The notes under the pieces are model-generated. The model saw only the letters and a list, made by a program, of their open reading frames with translations. It was not told the origin of the DNA and searched no databases. 40,802 bases of DNA. Source: Streptomyces sp. NP-1717. Lineage in GTDB: Bacteria > Actinomycetota > Actinomycetes > Streptomycetales > Streptomycetaceae. Where the stretch lies: NCBI RefSeq assembly GCF_022695985.1, contig NZ_JAAPBF010000044.1, positions 1 through 40,802 on the forward strand, in the 5' to 3' direction. This document shows positions 16,016 through 23,405 of this stretch, piece by piece; the stretch's first letter is position 1; each line of letters begins with the position of its first letter. The position numbers and the translations under genes were made by a program.

Positions 16016-16247
16016 CCACTGGCTCGGGGTGGGGACCCCTGCCGAACCCTGTTCCCCATGGGGACTTGCCCCGAACGTGTTCAGGCTCGCGCGGGGCGCG
16101 AAGGCCGTGTCCCACCGTGTGCCCCGCACCCCGCGGGGCCCCTCGGCGGGTGCGGTCGTGTGCGGGCGGTTCGCTCCTGACGGGGCGGACGGTGCGAGAT
16201 GTCCGATTGCTTTTCACATGCGCGCGCGGAGAGGGGAGGATGTACTC

Positions 16248-17225
16248 ATGCAGCCTAGGAACATGTCCATGAGCGGTGTCGTCGATCTCGCCGCGGTGAA
16301 GGCGGCCGGTGAGGCCAAGGCCAAGGCCGAGCAGGCCCGCGCCGAGGCGGCCCGTCGGGGCGACACCGGTGCCGTACCCCCCTCCAGTCTGGTGATCGAC
16401 GTCGACGAGGCGGGCTTCGAGCGCGATGTCCTCCAGCGCTCCGCCGAGGTCCCGGTCGTCATCGACTTCTGGGCCGAGTGGTGCGAGCCGTGCAAGCAGC
16501 TCAGTCCCGTACTGGAGCGGCTGGCCCGTGAGTACAACGGCCGGTTCGTTCTCGCCAAGGTCGACGTCGACGCCAACCAGATGTTGATGCAGCAGTTTCA
16601 GATCCAGGGCATCCCCGCGGTCTTCGCCGTGGTGGCGGGCCAGGCTCTGCCCCTCTTCCAGGGCGCGGCCCCCGAGGCCCAGATCCGCGAGACCCTCGAC
16701 CAGTTGATCCAGGTCGGCGAGCAGCGCTTCGGCCTGACCGGGATCACGGTCGACGCCGAGGCCGGCGCGGAGCCCGGCGCGGACGCCGAGCCCGAGGAGC
16801 GGGTGGGGCCCTACGACGCGCTGCTCGAAGCCGCCGTACGCGCGCTGGACGCCGACGACTTCGGCGGCGCGGCGCAGGCGTACCGCAACGTGCTCGCCGA
16901 CGATCCCGGCAACACCGAGGCGAAGCTCGGCCTCGCGCAGGCCGAACTGCTCGCCCGTGTGAAGGGGATGGACCCGCAGCAGGTGCGCAAGGAGGCGGCG
17001 GAGCGGGCGGACGACGTCCCCGCGCAGGTCGCCGCCGCCGACCTCGATCTGGTCGGCGGTCATGTGGAGGACGCCTTCGGCCGGTTGGTCGAGGCCGTAC
17101 GGCGCACGGCCGGTGAGGACCGCGACGCGGCGCGGCTGCGGCTGCTCGAACTCTTCGAGGTGATCGGCTCGGACGACCCCCGGGTGACCGCCGCGCGGCA
17201 GGCACTTGCCAGGGTCCTTTTCTGA
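16248..17225 (+). CDS. Thioredoxin-TPR co-chaperone (YbbN/CnoX-like)
   Basis: A 325-residue protein with an Ala/Lys/Glu-rich coiled lead (residues 12-38), a thioredoxin domain (about 48-160) with active site WCEPC (C79, C82), an acidic linker, and a C-terminal TPR-like helical domain (about 180-325). This is the layout of YbbN/CnoX, which holds unfolding or oxidising clients and passes them to chaperones. Unlike E. coli YbbN, both active-site cysteines are kept, so redox activity is possible. ATG 16248 has GGGGAGGA seven bases upstream; the frame open from 16005 lacks a good site. A 17-bp hairpin follows the stop. It probably acts in the cytoplasm as a single-gene unit. Confidence 0.88.
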   Translation: MQPRNMSMSGVVDLAAVKAAGEAKAKAEQARAEAARRGDTGAVPPSSLVIDVDEAGFERDVLQRSAEVPVVIDFWAEWCEPCKQLSPVLERLAREYNGRFVLAKVDVDANQMLMQQFQIQGIPAVFAVVAGQALPLFQGAAPEAQIRETLDQLIQVGEQRFGLTGITVDAEAGAEPGADAEPEERVGPYDALLEAAVRALDADDFGGAAQAYRNVLADDPGNTEAKLGLAQAELLARVKGMDPQQVRKEAAERADDVPAQVAAADLDLVGGHVEDAFGRLVEAVRRTAGEDRDAARLRLLELFEVIGSDDPRVTAARQALARVLF

Positions 17226-17290
17226 CGGCGCACCGCCTCCGTCACGCGCTGCGAGGCGGCGCGTAACGATTTGCCGACTCGACGACCCGA

Positions 17291-17327
17291 CGACCCCGCT
17301 TTACCAAAACTTGGTAAAGCGGGGTCG
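17291..17327 (+). terminator. Perfect 17-bp hairpin after the thioredoxin-TPR gene
   Basis: The arms 17291-17307 and 17311-17327 are exact complements around a three-base loop, containing ACCCCGCTTTACCAA and its complement. The stem is less GC-rich at its tip than others in the window. Confidence 0.82.
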
Positions 17328-17330
17328 CTG

Positions 17331-17343
17331 TTACTCCGAGTAA
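17331..17343. promoter_or_regulatory. Dyad TTACT-CCG-AGTAA
   Basis: Five-base arms separated by three bases. It lies directly after the terminator at 17291-17327 and has a partner of the same arms at 17460. It may be an operator for the DUF6230 operon. Confidence 0.45.
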
Positions 17344-17459
17344 ATCAACCACCTGGGTCTGTCCGGTTATTGGCGGTATTCACGAGTTCTGTCGGGGTGA
17401 TTTGGGGCACCCTGTGTGCCCGCGCGGCGCCGCCCCGTGGCTCCTGCGTGAACCACTCA

Positions 17460-17473
17460 TTACTTGCCAGTAA
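17460..17473. promoter_or_regulatory. Dyad TTACT-TGCC-AGTAA
   Basis: The arms are the same as at 17331, with a four-base spacer, 129 bases further on. Two AT-rich copies in a GC-rich intergenic region argue against chance, but the regulator is unknown. Confidence 0.45.
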
Positions 17474-17831
17474 CGAACCCCCTTGTGTCCCGAGCGTGAA
17501 TACACCACGATCGTCCACGCTCGGTCCGACAGCGCACCGGTACGGCGACCCAGTCGTGCCCACCGCGGTCGGGACCCCACCGGGCGGGCCGGCGGAGCGG
17601 TGGCGCCGACCCGGGACAGGGGGGTTCCCGCCGACCGGCGGGGCCTGTCCGGCGGCCACGCGACGCGCGTGGCCCAGTGGTTGTCGCTCGGGGGTGATCG
17701 TCGGTGATTCTGAGGCGGCTCGTTCCGCTGATACTTAACGGCGCTCTCCTTCCCGAGGACGTAGCACTTCTCCCATCCCAGGACGGGCCGACGCCCGATC
17801 CGGAGATGTACGTCCGAGAAGGAGGAAAGTG

Positions 17832-18461
17832 ATGGAGTCCCAAGCACGTGGCGGGACCAGATGGAAGCGGTTCGCCGTCGTCATGGTGCCGAGCGTGGCC
17901 GCGACGGCCGCGATAGGTGTCGCTCTGGCACAGGGCGCGCTCGCCGCGTCGTTCAGTGTGTCGGGGCAGAGTTTCAAGGTCTCGGCCGACCAGTTGGTCG
18001 GCCAGGACTTCGTCCAGTACGGAAGTCTCGCCGACGGCACCGATCTCAAGGGCAACAAGACCGCCCACCCGGTGGCCGTTTCCGGTTTCAGCTCGGCCAC
18101 GATCAGCAACATGTGCCAGTCGGTGGTCACTCCGGACGTCCCGATCTTCGGCAGTGTCAGCCTTGAGCTGCGCGCCGGCCAGGACAGCGCGAAGCCGGTC
18201 AAGGCGACGAACCTGTACCTGGATGTCGCCAAGCTCGAAGCCGACGCCAAGTTCAAGAACATCGACATCGGTGTGGCGGCCGGCGACACGAGGATCCAGC
18301 CGGGGACCGAGAAGAAGGTCAACCCCTTCGGCTTCGCGCAGCGTGCCGAAGAGGCGACGCTGACCGATGTGAAGCAGACGGCGTGGGCGACCACGGCCGG
18401 CACCTTCGAGCTCAGCGGACTGAGCCTGAAGCTGCACAAGGGCACGAAGGAGTGCTACTAG
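17832..18461 (+). CDS. DUF6230 secreted/anchored protein
   Basis: A 209-residue protein with a basic N-terminus, a hydrophobic signal or anchor (residues 14-40, ending ALAASFSVSG) and a beta-rich exterior domain with SFKVSADQLVGQDF and the ISNMCQSVV cysteine. A second Cys sits two residues from the C-terminus (KECY), so an intramolecular disulfide is possible. It matches the Streptomyces DUF6230 family, sometimes labelled cholesterol esterase, but no Ser-His-Asp hydrolase motif is seen. ATG 17832 has GGAGGA five bases upstream; GTG 17829 is too close. It is the first gene of a three-gene operon with DUF6114 and a proline-rich protein. Confidence 0.82.
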   Translation: MESQARGGTRWKRFAVVMVPSVAATAAIGVALAQGALAASFSVSGQSFKVSADQLVGQDFVQYGSLADGTDLKGNKTAHPVAVSGFSSATISNMCQSVVTPDVPIFGSVSLELRAGQDSAKPVKATNLYLDVAKLEADAKFKNIDIGVAAGDTRIQPGTEKKVNPFGFAQRAEEATLTDVKQTAWATTAGTFELSGLSLKLHKGTKECY

Positions 18462-18581
18462 ACCCTTACCGGGTCCTGAGCACTTCGCCCCCTGGGGCGG
18501 GCGCGCCCCGTTCGACGCGGTCGCGTCCGCCCGACTCCCCCAATCTCTCACAGCAACACTGGTTCCAGGGAGCTGTTTTCC

Positions 18582-19193
18582 ATGAGCGCCGAGCCTTCGG
18601 ATCCCCGCGGCCGATTCACTTACTGGCGGCTGCGCTTCCGCGCCTGGCGGGGTACTCGGCCGTTCTGGGCGGGGTTGCTGGCGATCCTCAGCGGGGTGCC
18701 GATCGTCTACTTCCCGTACGCCGAACTGAAGTTGGGCCATCTCACGCTGACGATGGCCACCACGGCGGGCGCGGGATCGCTGATCATCGGTGTCCTGCTG
18801 GCCACCCTGGGACTGACGATGTGGTTCCAGAGCATCGTGCGGGTGTTCGCCGGCGTCGCCACCATCCTGCTGGGACTCGTCTCCATACCCGTGGCCAACA
18901 TCGGCGGCTTCGGCATCGGGTTCCTGCTCGCTCTCATAGGCGGAGCCCTGTCCATCTCCTGGGCGCCGGGGCGGCCCGCGGGGGCCGACGAGGAGCACGA
19001 CGACCGGGCCGACGACCGGTCGGGCAAGCACGCCGTACGACAGCAGACGTTCGGACCCGACGGCGGAGCCGTCGACCAGGGCACCCCGGACGGAGGTGGG
19101 GACGGCCCTTTTCTCCCCGGCCCGTCTGACGGGGACCCGAATCTGACGGAGACGACTGCCCATGCCAACGGCGGGAGGAACAGTGCGGGGTGA
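18582..19193 (+). CDS. DUF6114 membrane protein
   Basis: A 203-residue protein with a short basic N-terminus (FRAWRGTRPFWAG) and four hydrophobic segments between about residues 28 and 128, then an acidic, Gly/Asp-rich cytoplasmic or exterior tail of 75 residues. The fold and arginine-rich lead match DUF6114, a Streptomyces family always of this size and usually next to DUF6230. The ATG has GGGAGC about ten bases upstream. It follows the DUF6230 gene by 120 bases and overlaps the start of the next gene. The function is unknown; the constant pairing suggests a membrane partner for the DUF6230 exported domain. Confidence 0.82.
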   Translation: MSAEPSDPRGRFTYWRLRFRAWRGTRPFWAGLLAILSGVPIVYFPYAELKLGHLTLTMATTAGAGSLIIGVLLATLGLTMWFQSIVRVFAGVATILLGLVSIPVANIGGFGIGFLLALIGGALSISWAPGRPAGADEEHDDRADDRSGKHAVRQQTFGPDGGAVDQGTPDGGGDGPFLPGPSDGDPNLTETTAHANGGRNSAG

Positions 19194-20451
19194 CGAGACG
19201 CGGCCGGAGACGGCCGGAGGCGGGCAGGTCCGCGAGAGAAGCGGCCCGCGCCACGCAGCCCCCAGGAAGTCGCTGCTGACCAAGCTCCAGATCCCGGCCG
19301 GCAAGGCGTTCGCGCTGGCCGCGATGCCGACGGCGGTGTTCGTCGGGATGGGGCTCACGCCCCGGCTCGCGCTCGCCGAGGACGCCAAGGACATCCCGTT
19401 CGCACCGGGGCCGTGTGTCACGCGCTCCGACGAGCCGCCGGAGGAGTCGGCCTCGCCGTCGCCGTCCGAGAAGCCGTCGGACGACCCGTCCGGGGATCCG
19501 TCAGGGGATGCCACGGACAAGCCGAAGCCGCCCGCCGGCGGTGACGGGGACGACGCTCCCGAGCCCTCGCCCGGCGAGACACCTCCCGCCTCCGACGCGC
19601 AGAAGCCCGCCGCGCCGAAGGAGCCCGAGCCGGAGCCGTCGAAGTCCAGGGATCCGCTGGACCCGCTGGGTCTCGGTGACGCGCTGGGCGGACTCCTCGG
19701 CGTACCGGACAAGGACGAGGACGAGCCGGCACCGGACAAGCCGGCCGACCCGGAGCCGGAGAAGCCCGGGGCGGACAAGCCCGCGGACCCGGAGCCGGAC
19801 AAGGAGACCGGGGCGGAGAAGCCCGGTGGCGCCGACAGCACCGAGGACGCGATCAGGGACGCAGCGGACAAGGCCGGGGCGGACGTCGAGGAACTCGACG
19901 CCGCCGCCAAGGGACTTGAGGCGCGCAAGGACGACGACATCCCCGAGGGCGCCGACGGCAAGCCGCGCTTCCCGTGCCCCGAGGCCGACCCGGAGGCGCT
20001 CGCCGCCGCCGAACTGGAGCCGGGCATCCCGCTGTTGCCGGACGACCCGTGGCGGCTGGAGAGCACCAAGCTCACGCTGCGGGGGCTCGACTACCACGGC
20101 ATCGTCGAGGTGAAGACGGGCAGCGGGAAGATCAAGAAGGCGCTGAAGTTCACCGCCTCCGAGGTGGACATCAAGGACCTGCACCAGAAGGTCGTCTACC
20201 CCGAGGGGCGTACGGCGCACGTGGCGAGCAGGCCGGACTCCACGTCGACCATCCGCGAGGGTCAAGTCACCATGTACACGGAGGAGTTGAAGGGCAACCT
20301 GTTCGGGCTGATCCCGATCACGTTCAGTCCCGAGACCCCGCCGCCGCTCAACGTCCCGTTCGCGTTCTTCACGGACGTGGAGGTGCTCCAGGCGGGTCAG
20401 TTCGGCGGCACGCTGACGGTGCCGGGCCTGCACAACTACATCACCGGCTAG
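19183..20451 (+). CDS. Proline/acid-rich exported protein of the DUF6230-DUF6114 operon
   Basis: A 422-residue protein, unrecognised as a named family. A basic lead is followed by a hydrophobic segment (about 42-66, ending LALAED), a long low-complexity Pro/Asp/Glu/Lys linker (about 82-255), and a folded C-terminal domain (about 262-422) with beta-strand-like sequence. The linker holds imperfect repeats of DKPADPEPEKPGA. GTG 19183 was chosen because GGAGG lies four to five bases upstream and it overlaps the DUF6114 stop; ATG 19162 is an alternative adding seven residues. The layout suggests an anchored protein whose C-terminal domain is held out through the wall. Confidence 0.8.
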   Translation: MRGDETRPETAGGGQVRERSGPRHAAPRKSLLTKLQIPAGKAFALAAMPTAVFVGMGLTPRLALAEDAKDIPFAPGPCVTRSDEPPEESASPSPSEKPSDDPSGDPSGDATDKPKPPAGGDGDDAPEPSPGETPPASDAQKPAAPKEPEPEPSKSRDPLDPLGLGDALGGLLGVPDKDEDEPAPDKPADPEPEKPGADKPADPEPDKETGAEKPGGADSTEDAIRDAADKAGADVEELDAAAKGLEARKDDDIPEGADGKPRFPCPEADPEALAAAELEPGIPLLPDDPWRLESTKLTLRGLDYHGIVEVKTGSGKIKKALKFTASEVDIKDLHQKVVYPEGRTAHVASRPDSTSTIREGQVTMYTEELKGNLFGLIPITFSPETPPPLNVPFAFFTDVEVLQAGQFGGTLTVPGLHNYITG

Positions 20452-20462
20452 GGCACTGCTTC

Positions 20463-20513
20463 GTCCTCAATCGCCGGACGGGCTCAAAATGAGCCCGTCC
20501 GGCGATTGAGGAC
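20463..20513. terminator. Perfect 24-bp hairpin built from the dispersed ATCGCCGGACGGG repeat
   Basis: The arms 20463-20486 and 20490-20513 are exact complements around AAA. The left arm contains TCCTCAATCGCCGGACGG, the same element found twice in the MFS frame. It lies 12 bases after the stop of the proline-rich gene and, being symmetric, can end transcription from both sides. Confidence 0.88.
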
Positions 20514-20583
20514 AGGCGCGGTCCACGGGCCGCGCAACCCTGCCAGGGTTTCCCGCCACGACGCCGCGCGCCGGATCGGCTCG

Positions 20584-20627
20584 CGAGTGCCGGGCGGAGC
20601 CGCGAATGCGGCTCCGCCCGGCACTCG
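20584..20627. terminator. Perfect 20-bp hairpin after pyk
   Basis: The arms 20584-20603 and 20608-20627 are exact complements around GAAT. It ends six bases beyond the pyk stop, so it is probably the pyk terminator. With the hairpin at 20463 it insulates two converging operons. Confidence 0.85.
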
Positions 20628-20632
20628 TGCGT

Positions 20633-22069
20633 TCAGCTCTGGGGTGTGACCGTGCCGCCCAGGTGGTGGACGCGGACCATGTTCGTCGTGCCGGGGACGC
20701 CCGGAGGGGAGCCGGCCGTGATGATCATCGTGTCCGACTCGCTGTAGCGCTGGAGCTTCAGCAGCTCCGCGTCCACCAGGTCGACCATCGCGTCCGTGGT
20801 GTCCACGTGCGGTACGACGAAGGACTCGACGCCCCAGCTCAGCGAGAGCTGGTTGCGCGTCGCCTCGTCCGTCGTGAAGGCGAGGATCGGCTGACAGGTG
20901 CGGTACCGCGAGAGCCGGCGGGCCGTGTCGCCGGACTGGGTGAAGGCGATCAGCGCCTTGCCGCCCAGGAAGTCCGCGATCTCGCAGGCCGCGCGGGCGA
21001 CCGAACCACCCTGCGTACGGGGCTTCTTGCCCGGCACCAGCGGCTGGAGACCCTTCGACAGCAGCTCCGTCTCGGCCGCGACGACGATCTTCGACATCGT
21101 CTTGACCGTCTCGATCGGATACGCGCCGACGGACGACTCCGCCGACAGCATCACCGCGTCGGCCCCGTCCAGGATCGCGTTCGCCACGTCCGACGCCTCG
21201 GCGCGCGTCGGGCGGGAGTTGGTGATCATCGACTCCATCATCTGGGTCGCCACGATCACCGGCTTGGCGTTGCGGCGGCACAGCTCGATGAGGCGCTTCT
21301 GCACCATCGGGACCTTTTCGAGCGGGTACTCGACCGCCAGGTCGCCGCGGGCGACCATGATGCTGTCGAACGCCGCGACGACGGCCTCCATGTTGGCGAC
21401 GGCCTGCGGCTTCTCGACCTTCGCGATGACGGGGACCCGGCGGCCCTCCTCGTCCATGATCTTGTGGACGTCGTTGATGTCGTCCGCGTCGCGCACGAAG
21501 GACAGCGCGATCATGTCGCAGCCCATCCGCAGGGCGAACCGCAGGTCCTCGACGTCCTTCTCGGAGAGCGCCGGAACATTGACCGCCGTACCCGGCAGGT
21601 TGATGCCCTTGTGGTCGGAGATGACCCCGCCCTCGACGACCAGCGTCTTGACCCGCGGGCCCTCGACCTCGGTCACGCGCAGTTCGACGTTGCCGTCGTT
21701 GATCAGGACCTGGTCGCCCTTCGCGACGTCCCCGGGCAGGCCCTTGTAGGTGGTGCCGCAGATGCCCTTGTCCCCGGCGACGTCCTCGGTGGTGATGACG
21801 AACTCGTCACCCCGCACCAGCTCGACGGGGCCCTCCGCGAAGGTCTCCAGCCGGATCTTCGGGCCCTGGAGGTCGACGAGCACGCCCACGGCCCGGCCGG
21901 TGGCCTCGGCCGCCTTCCGGACGCGGTGGTACCGCTCCTCGTGCTCGGGGTGGGACCCGTGGCTCATATTCAGTCGGGCCACGTTCATACCGGCCTCGAT
22001 GAGCGATTTCAGCTGCTCGTACGAGTCGACGGCGGGGCCTAGTGTGCAGACGATTTTGGAACGGCGCAT
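20633..22069 (-). CDS. pyk: Pyruvate kinase
   Basis: A 478-residue cytoplasmic enzyme converting phosphoenolpyruvate and ADP to pyruvate and ATP. The active-site segment VIAKVEKPQAV supplies catalytic K217 and metal ligand E219; MVARGDLAVEYPLEKV supplies D243. The usual RGDLG reads RGDLA here. N-terminal MRRSKIVCTLGPA and NMSHGSH are typical, and the C-terminal allosteric domain is complete. The ATG has no strong Shine-Dalgarno; TAGGAT seven bases before it marks a leaderless start. Position beside ackA, pta and pfkA matches the pyk2 locus of S. coelicolor. A hairpin follows the stop. Confidence 0.96.
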   Translation of the reverse strand: MRRSKIVCTLGPAVDSYEQLKSLIEAGMNVARLNMSHGSHPEHEERYHRVRKAAEATGRAVGVLVDLQGPKIRLETFAEGPVELVRGDEFVITTEDVAGDKGICGTTYKGLPGDVAKGDQVLINDGNVELRVTEVEGPRVKTLVVEGGVISDHKGINLPGTAVNVPALSEKDVEDLRFALRMGCDMIALSFVRDADDINDVHKIMDEEGRRVPVIAKVEKPQAVANMEAVVAAFDSIMVARGDLAVEYPLEKVPMVQKRLIELCRRNAKPVIVATQMMESMITNSRPTRAEASDVANAILDGADAVMLSAESSVGAYPIETVKTMSKIVVAAETELLSKGLQPLVPGKKPRTQGGSVARAACEIADFLGGKALIAFTQSGDTARRLSRYRTCQPILAFTTDEATRNQLSLSWGVESFVVPHVDTTDAMVDLVDAELLKLQRYSESDTMIITAGSPPGVPGTTNMVRVHHLGGTVTPQS

Positions 22070-22076
22070 AAGGCGG

Positions 22077-22110
22077 ATCCTATCGGTTTGTTTCGGCTCG
22101 GAATATTCCG
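22077..22110 (-). promoter_or_regulatory. pyk promoter: leaderless -10 box and palindrome
   Basis: On the minus strand TAGGAT (plus-strand 22077-22082) is followed by seven bases and the pyk ATG. The perfect palindrome CGGAATATTCCG (22099-22110) sits 16 bases upstream, over the expected -35 region, where there is no consensus -35 box. This suggests an activator or repressor site controlling pyk separately from ackA. Confidence 0.55.
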
Positions 22111-22143
22111 TCTGGCGGAAAGTACAAATGGGCGGGGTGGCGC

Positions 22144-23355
22144 TCAGGCGTCGACCAATGCGAAGGTCTGCCGGGCGATCTCCATTTCCTCATCGGTCGG
22201 CACCACGGCGACGGCGACGCGCGCGTCTTCCGGCGACACCAGGCGCGGCTCGCCGGACCGCGCGGCGTTGAGTTCCGCGTCGACGACCAGCCCCAACTCC
22301 CCGAGCCCGGCGATCGCGGCCTCCCGCACCGGCGCCGCGTTCTCGCCGACGCCTGCGGTGAACACCACCGCGTCCACCCGGCCGAGCACCGCGTAATAGG
22401 CGCCGATGTACTTCTTCAGACGGTGGATGTAAATGTCGAAGGCCAGCGTCGCCGCGGCGTCACCCGCGTCGACCCGGCGGCGGATCTCCCGCATGTCGTT
22501 GTCACCGCAGAGCCCCGTCAACCCGCTCTTCTTGTTGAGCAGTTCGTCGATCTCGTCGGTGTCCATTCCGGCGACCCGCTCCAGATGGAAGACGACCGCC
22601 GGATCGATGTCCCCGGAGCGCGTACCCATCACCAGCCCCTCCAAGGGGGTCAGTCCCATCGAGGTGTCCACACACCGCCCGCCCGCCACGGCCGACGCCG
22701 ACGCCCCGTTGCCCAGGTGCAGCACGATCAGATTCAGCTCCCCGGGCGGGCGGCCCAGCAGCTCGGCGGCCCGCCGCGAGACGTACGCGTGCGACGTGCC
22801 GTGGAACCCGTAGCGCCGGATGCGGTGCGCGTCGGCCGTCGCGGTGTCGATCGCGTACCGCGCGGCGTGCTCCGGCATCGTCGTGTGGAACGCGGTGTCG
22901 AAGACCGCGACCTGCGGCAGATCGGGGCGCAGCGCCCGCGCGGTCCTGATACCGGTGATGTTCGCCGGGTTGTGCAGCGGAGCCACCGGCACCAGCCGCT
23001 CGATCTCCGCGAGCACGGCGTCGTCGATCACCGTCGGCGCGCTGAACTCCAGCCCGCCGTGCACCACGCGGTGGCCGATCGCCGCCAGCTCGGGGGAGTC
23101 GATACCCGTACCGTCCAGGGCCAGTTCCTCCGCGACGGCCCTCAACGCCTCCTCGTGGTCGGCGATACGCCCCGTACGCTCGCGCCGCTCCGCGCCGTCG
23201 CCCGACGGTGTGTGCACGAGCCGCGACGCGCTCTCGCCGATGCGCTCGACGAGGCCGACGGCGAGCCGGGTGCCGTCGCGCATGTCCAGCAGCTGGTACT
23301 TCACCGAGGAGGAACCGGAGTTGAGTACGAGGACTCGGGTGGCCTGCGAGGTCAC
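22144..23355 (-). CDS. ackA: Acetate kinase
   Basis: A 403-residue enzyme that makes acetate and ATP from acetyl phosphate and ADP, or the reverse. All family signatures are present in order: LNSGSSSVKY (11-20), GHRVVHGG, HNPANI, DTAFHTTMP, RYGFHGTSH, LHLGNGAS, MGTRSGDIDP and FTAGVGENA. GTG 23355 has GAAAGG about ten bases upstream and matches the family start (VTSQATRVLVLNSG). Longer frames into pta are shadows. It follows pta by 50 bases on the same strand, so the two are probably co-transcribed for acetate overflow and re-use. Confidence 0.96.
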   Translation of the reverse strand: MTSQATRVLVLNSGSSSVKYQLLDMRDGTRLAVGLVERIGESASRLVHTPSGDGAERRERTGRIADHEEALRAVAEELALDGTGIDSPELAAIGHRVVHGGLEFSAPTVIDDAVLAEIERLVPVAPLHNPANITGIRTARALRPDLPQVAVFDTAFHTTMPEHAARYAIDTATADAHRIRRYGFHGTSHAYVSRRAAELLGRPPGELNLIVLHLGNGASASAVAGGRCVDTSMGLTPLEGLVMGTRSGDIDPAVVFHLERVAGMDTDEIDELLNKKSGLTGLCGDNDMREIRRRVDAGDAAATLAFDIYIHRLKKYIGAYYAVLGRVDAVVFTAGVGENAAPVREAAIAGLGELGLVVDAELNAARSGEPRLVSPEDARVAVAVVPTDEEMEIARQTFALVDA

Positions 23356-23405
23356 GGGCGGAATGCCTTTCGTGGAGGGGACGGTGGTGCCGGGACCGGA
23401 CGGTG

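Larger units (their letters stand above)
15877..16247. other. 371-base regulatory gap between TetR and thioredoxin-TPR genes
   Basis: No plausible gene was seen. It holds a 17-base palindrome (15951-15967), three 11-base direct repeats (15983-16015), a GTTCACCGGAC stretch (15907-15917) and a 12-base palindrome TCCCCATGGGGA (16053-16064). The strong ribosome-binding site of the next gene lies at its end. The density of symmetric elements is high for a gap of this size. Confidence 0.6.
17328..17831. other. About 500-base non-coding leader before the DUF6230 operon
   Basis: No gene with normal Streptomyces codon bias was found on either strand. Two TTACT-N3/4-AGTAA dyads lie near its start (17331 and 17460). 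TTCTGA and TACTTA with an 18-base spacer (17708-17737) is a weak promoter candidate giving a leader of about 90 bases. The final bases hold the GGAGGA ribosome site. Confidence 0.5.

Noticed and set aside
16005..16247. N-terminal extension of the thioredoxin-TPR gene
   Set aside because: It covers promoter-like repeats and lacks coding bias; a strong GGGGAGGA precedes ATG 16248.
19162..19164. ATG as the start of the proline-rich protein
   Set aside because: It lacks a ribosome site; GTG 19183 has GGAGG at the right distance and overlaps the preceding stop.
17460..20075. 871-codon minus-strand frame opposite the DUF6230 operon
   Set aside because: Ser/Gly-rich translation is the complement of the Asp/Glu/Pro linker coding; the plus-strand genes explain the region.
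20463..20627. Possible CRISPR or mobile-element ends from the long inverted repeats
   Set aside because: These are two independent hairpins between converging operons; there are no spaced direct repeats, transposase or target duplications.
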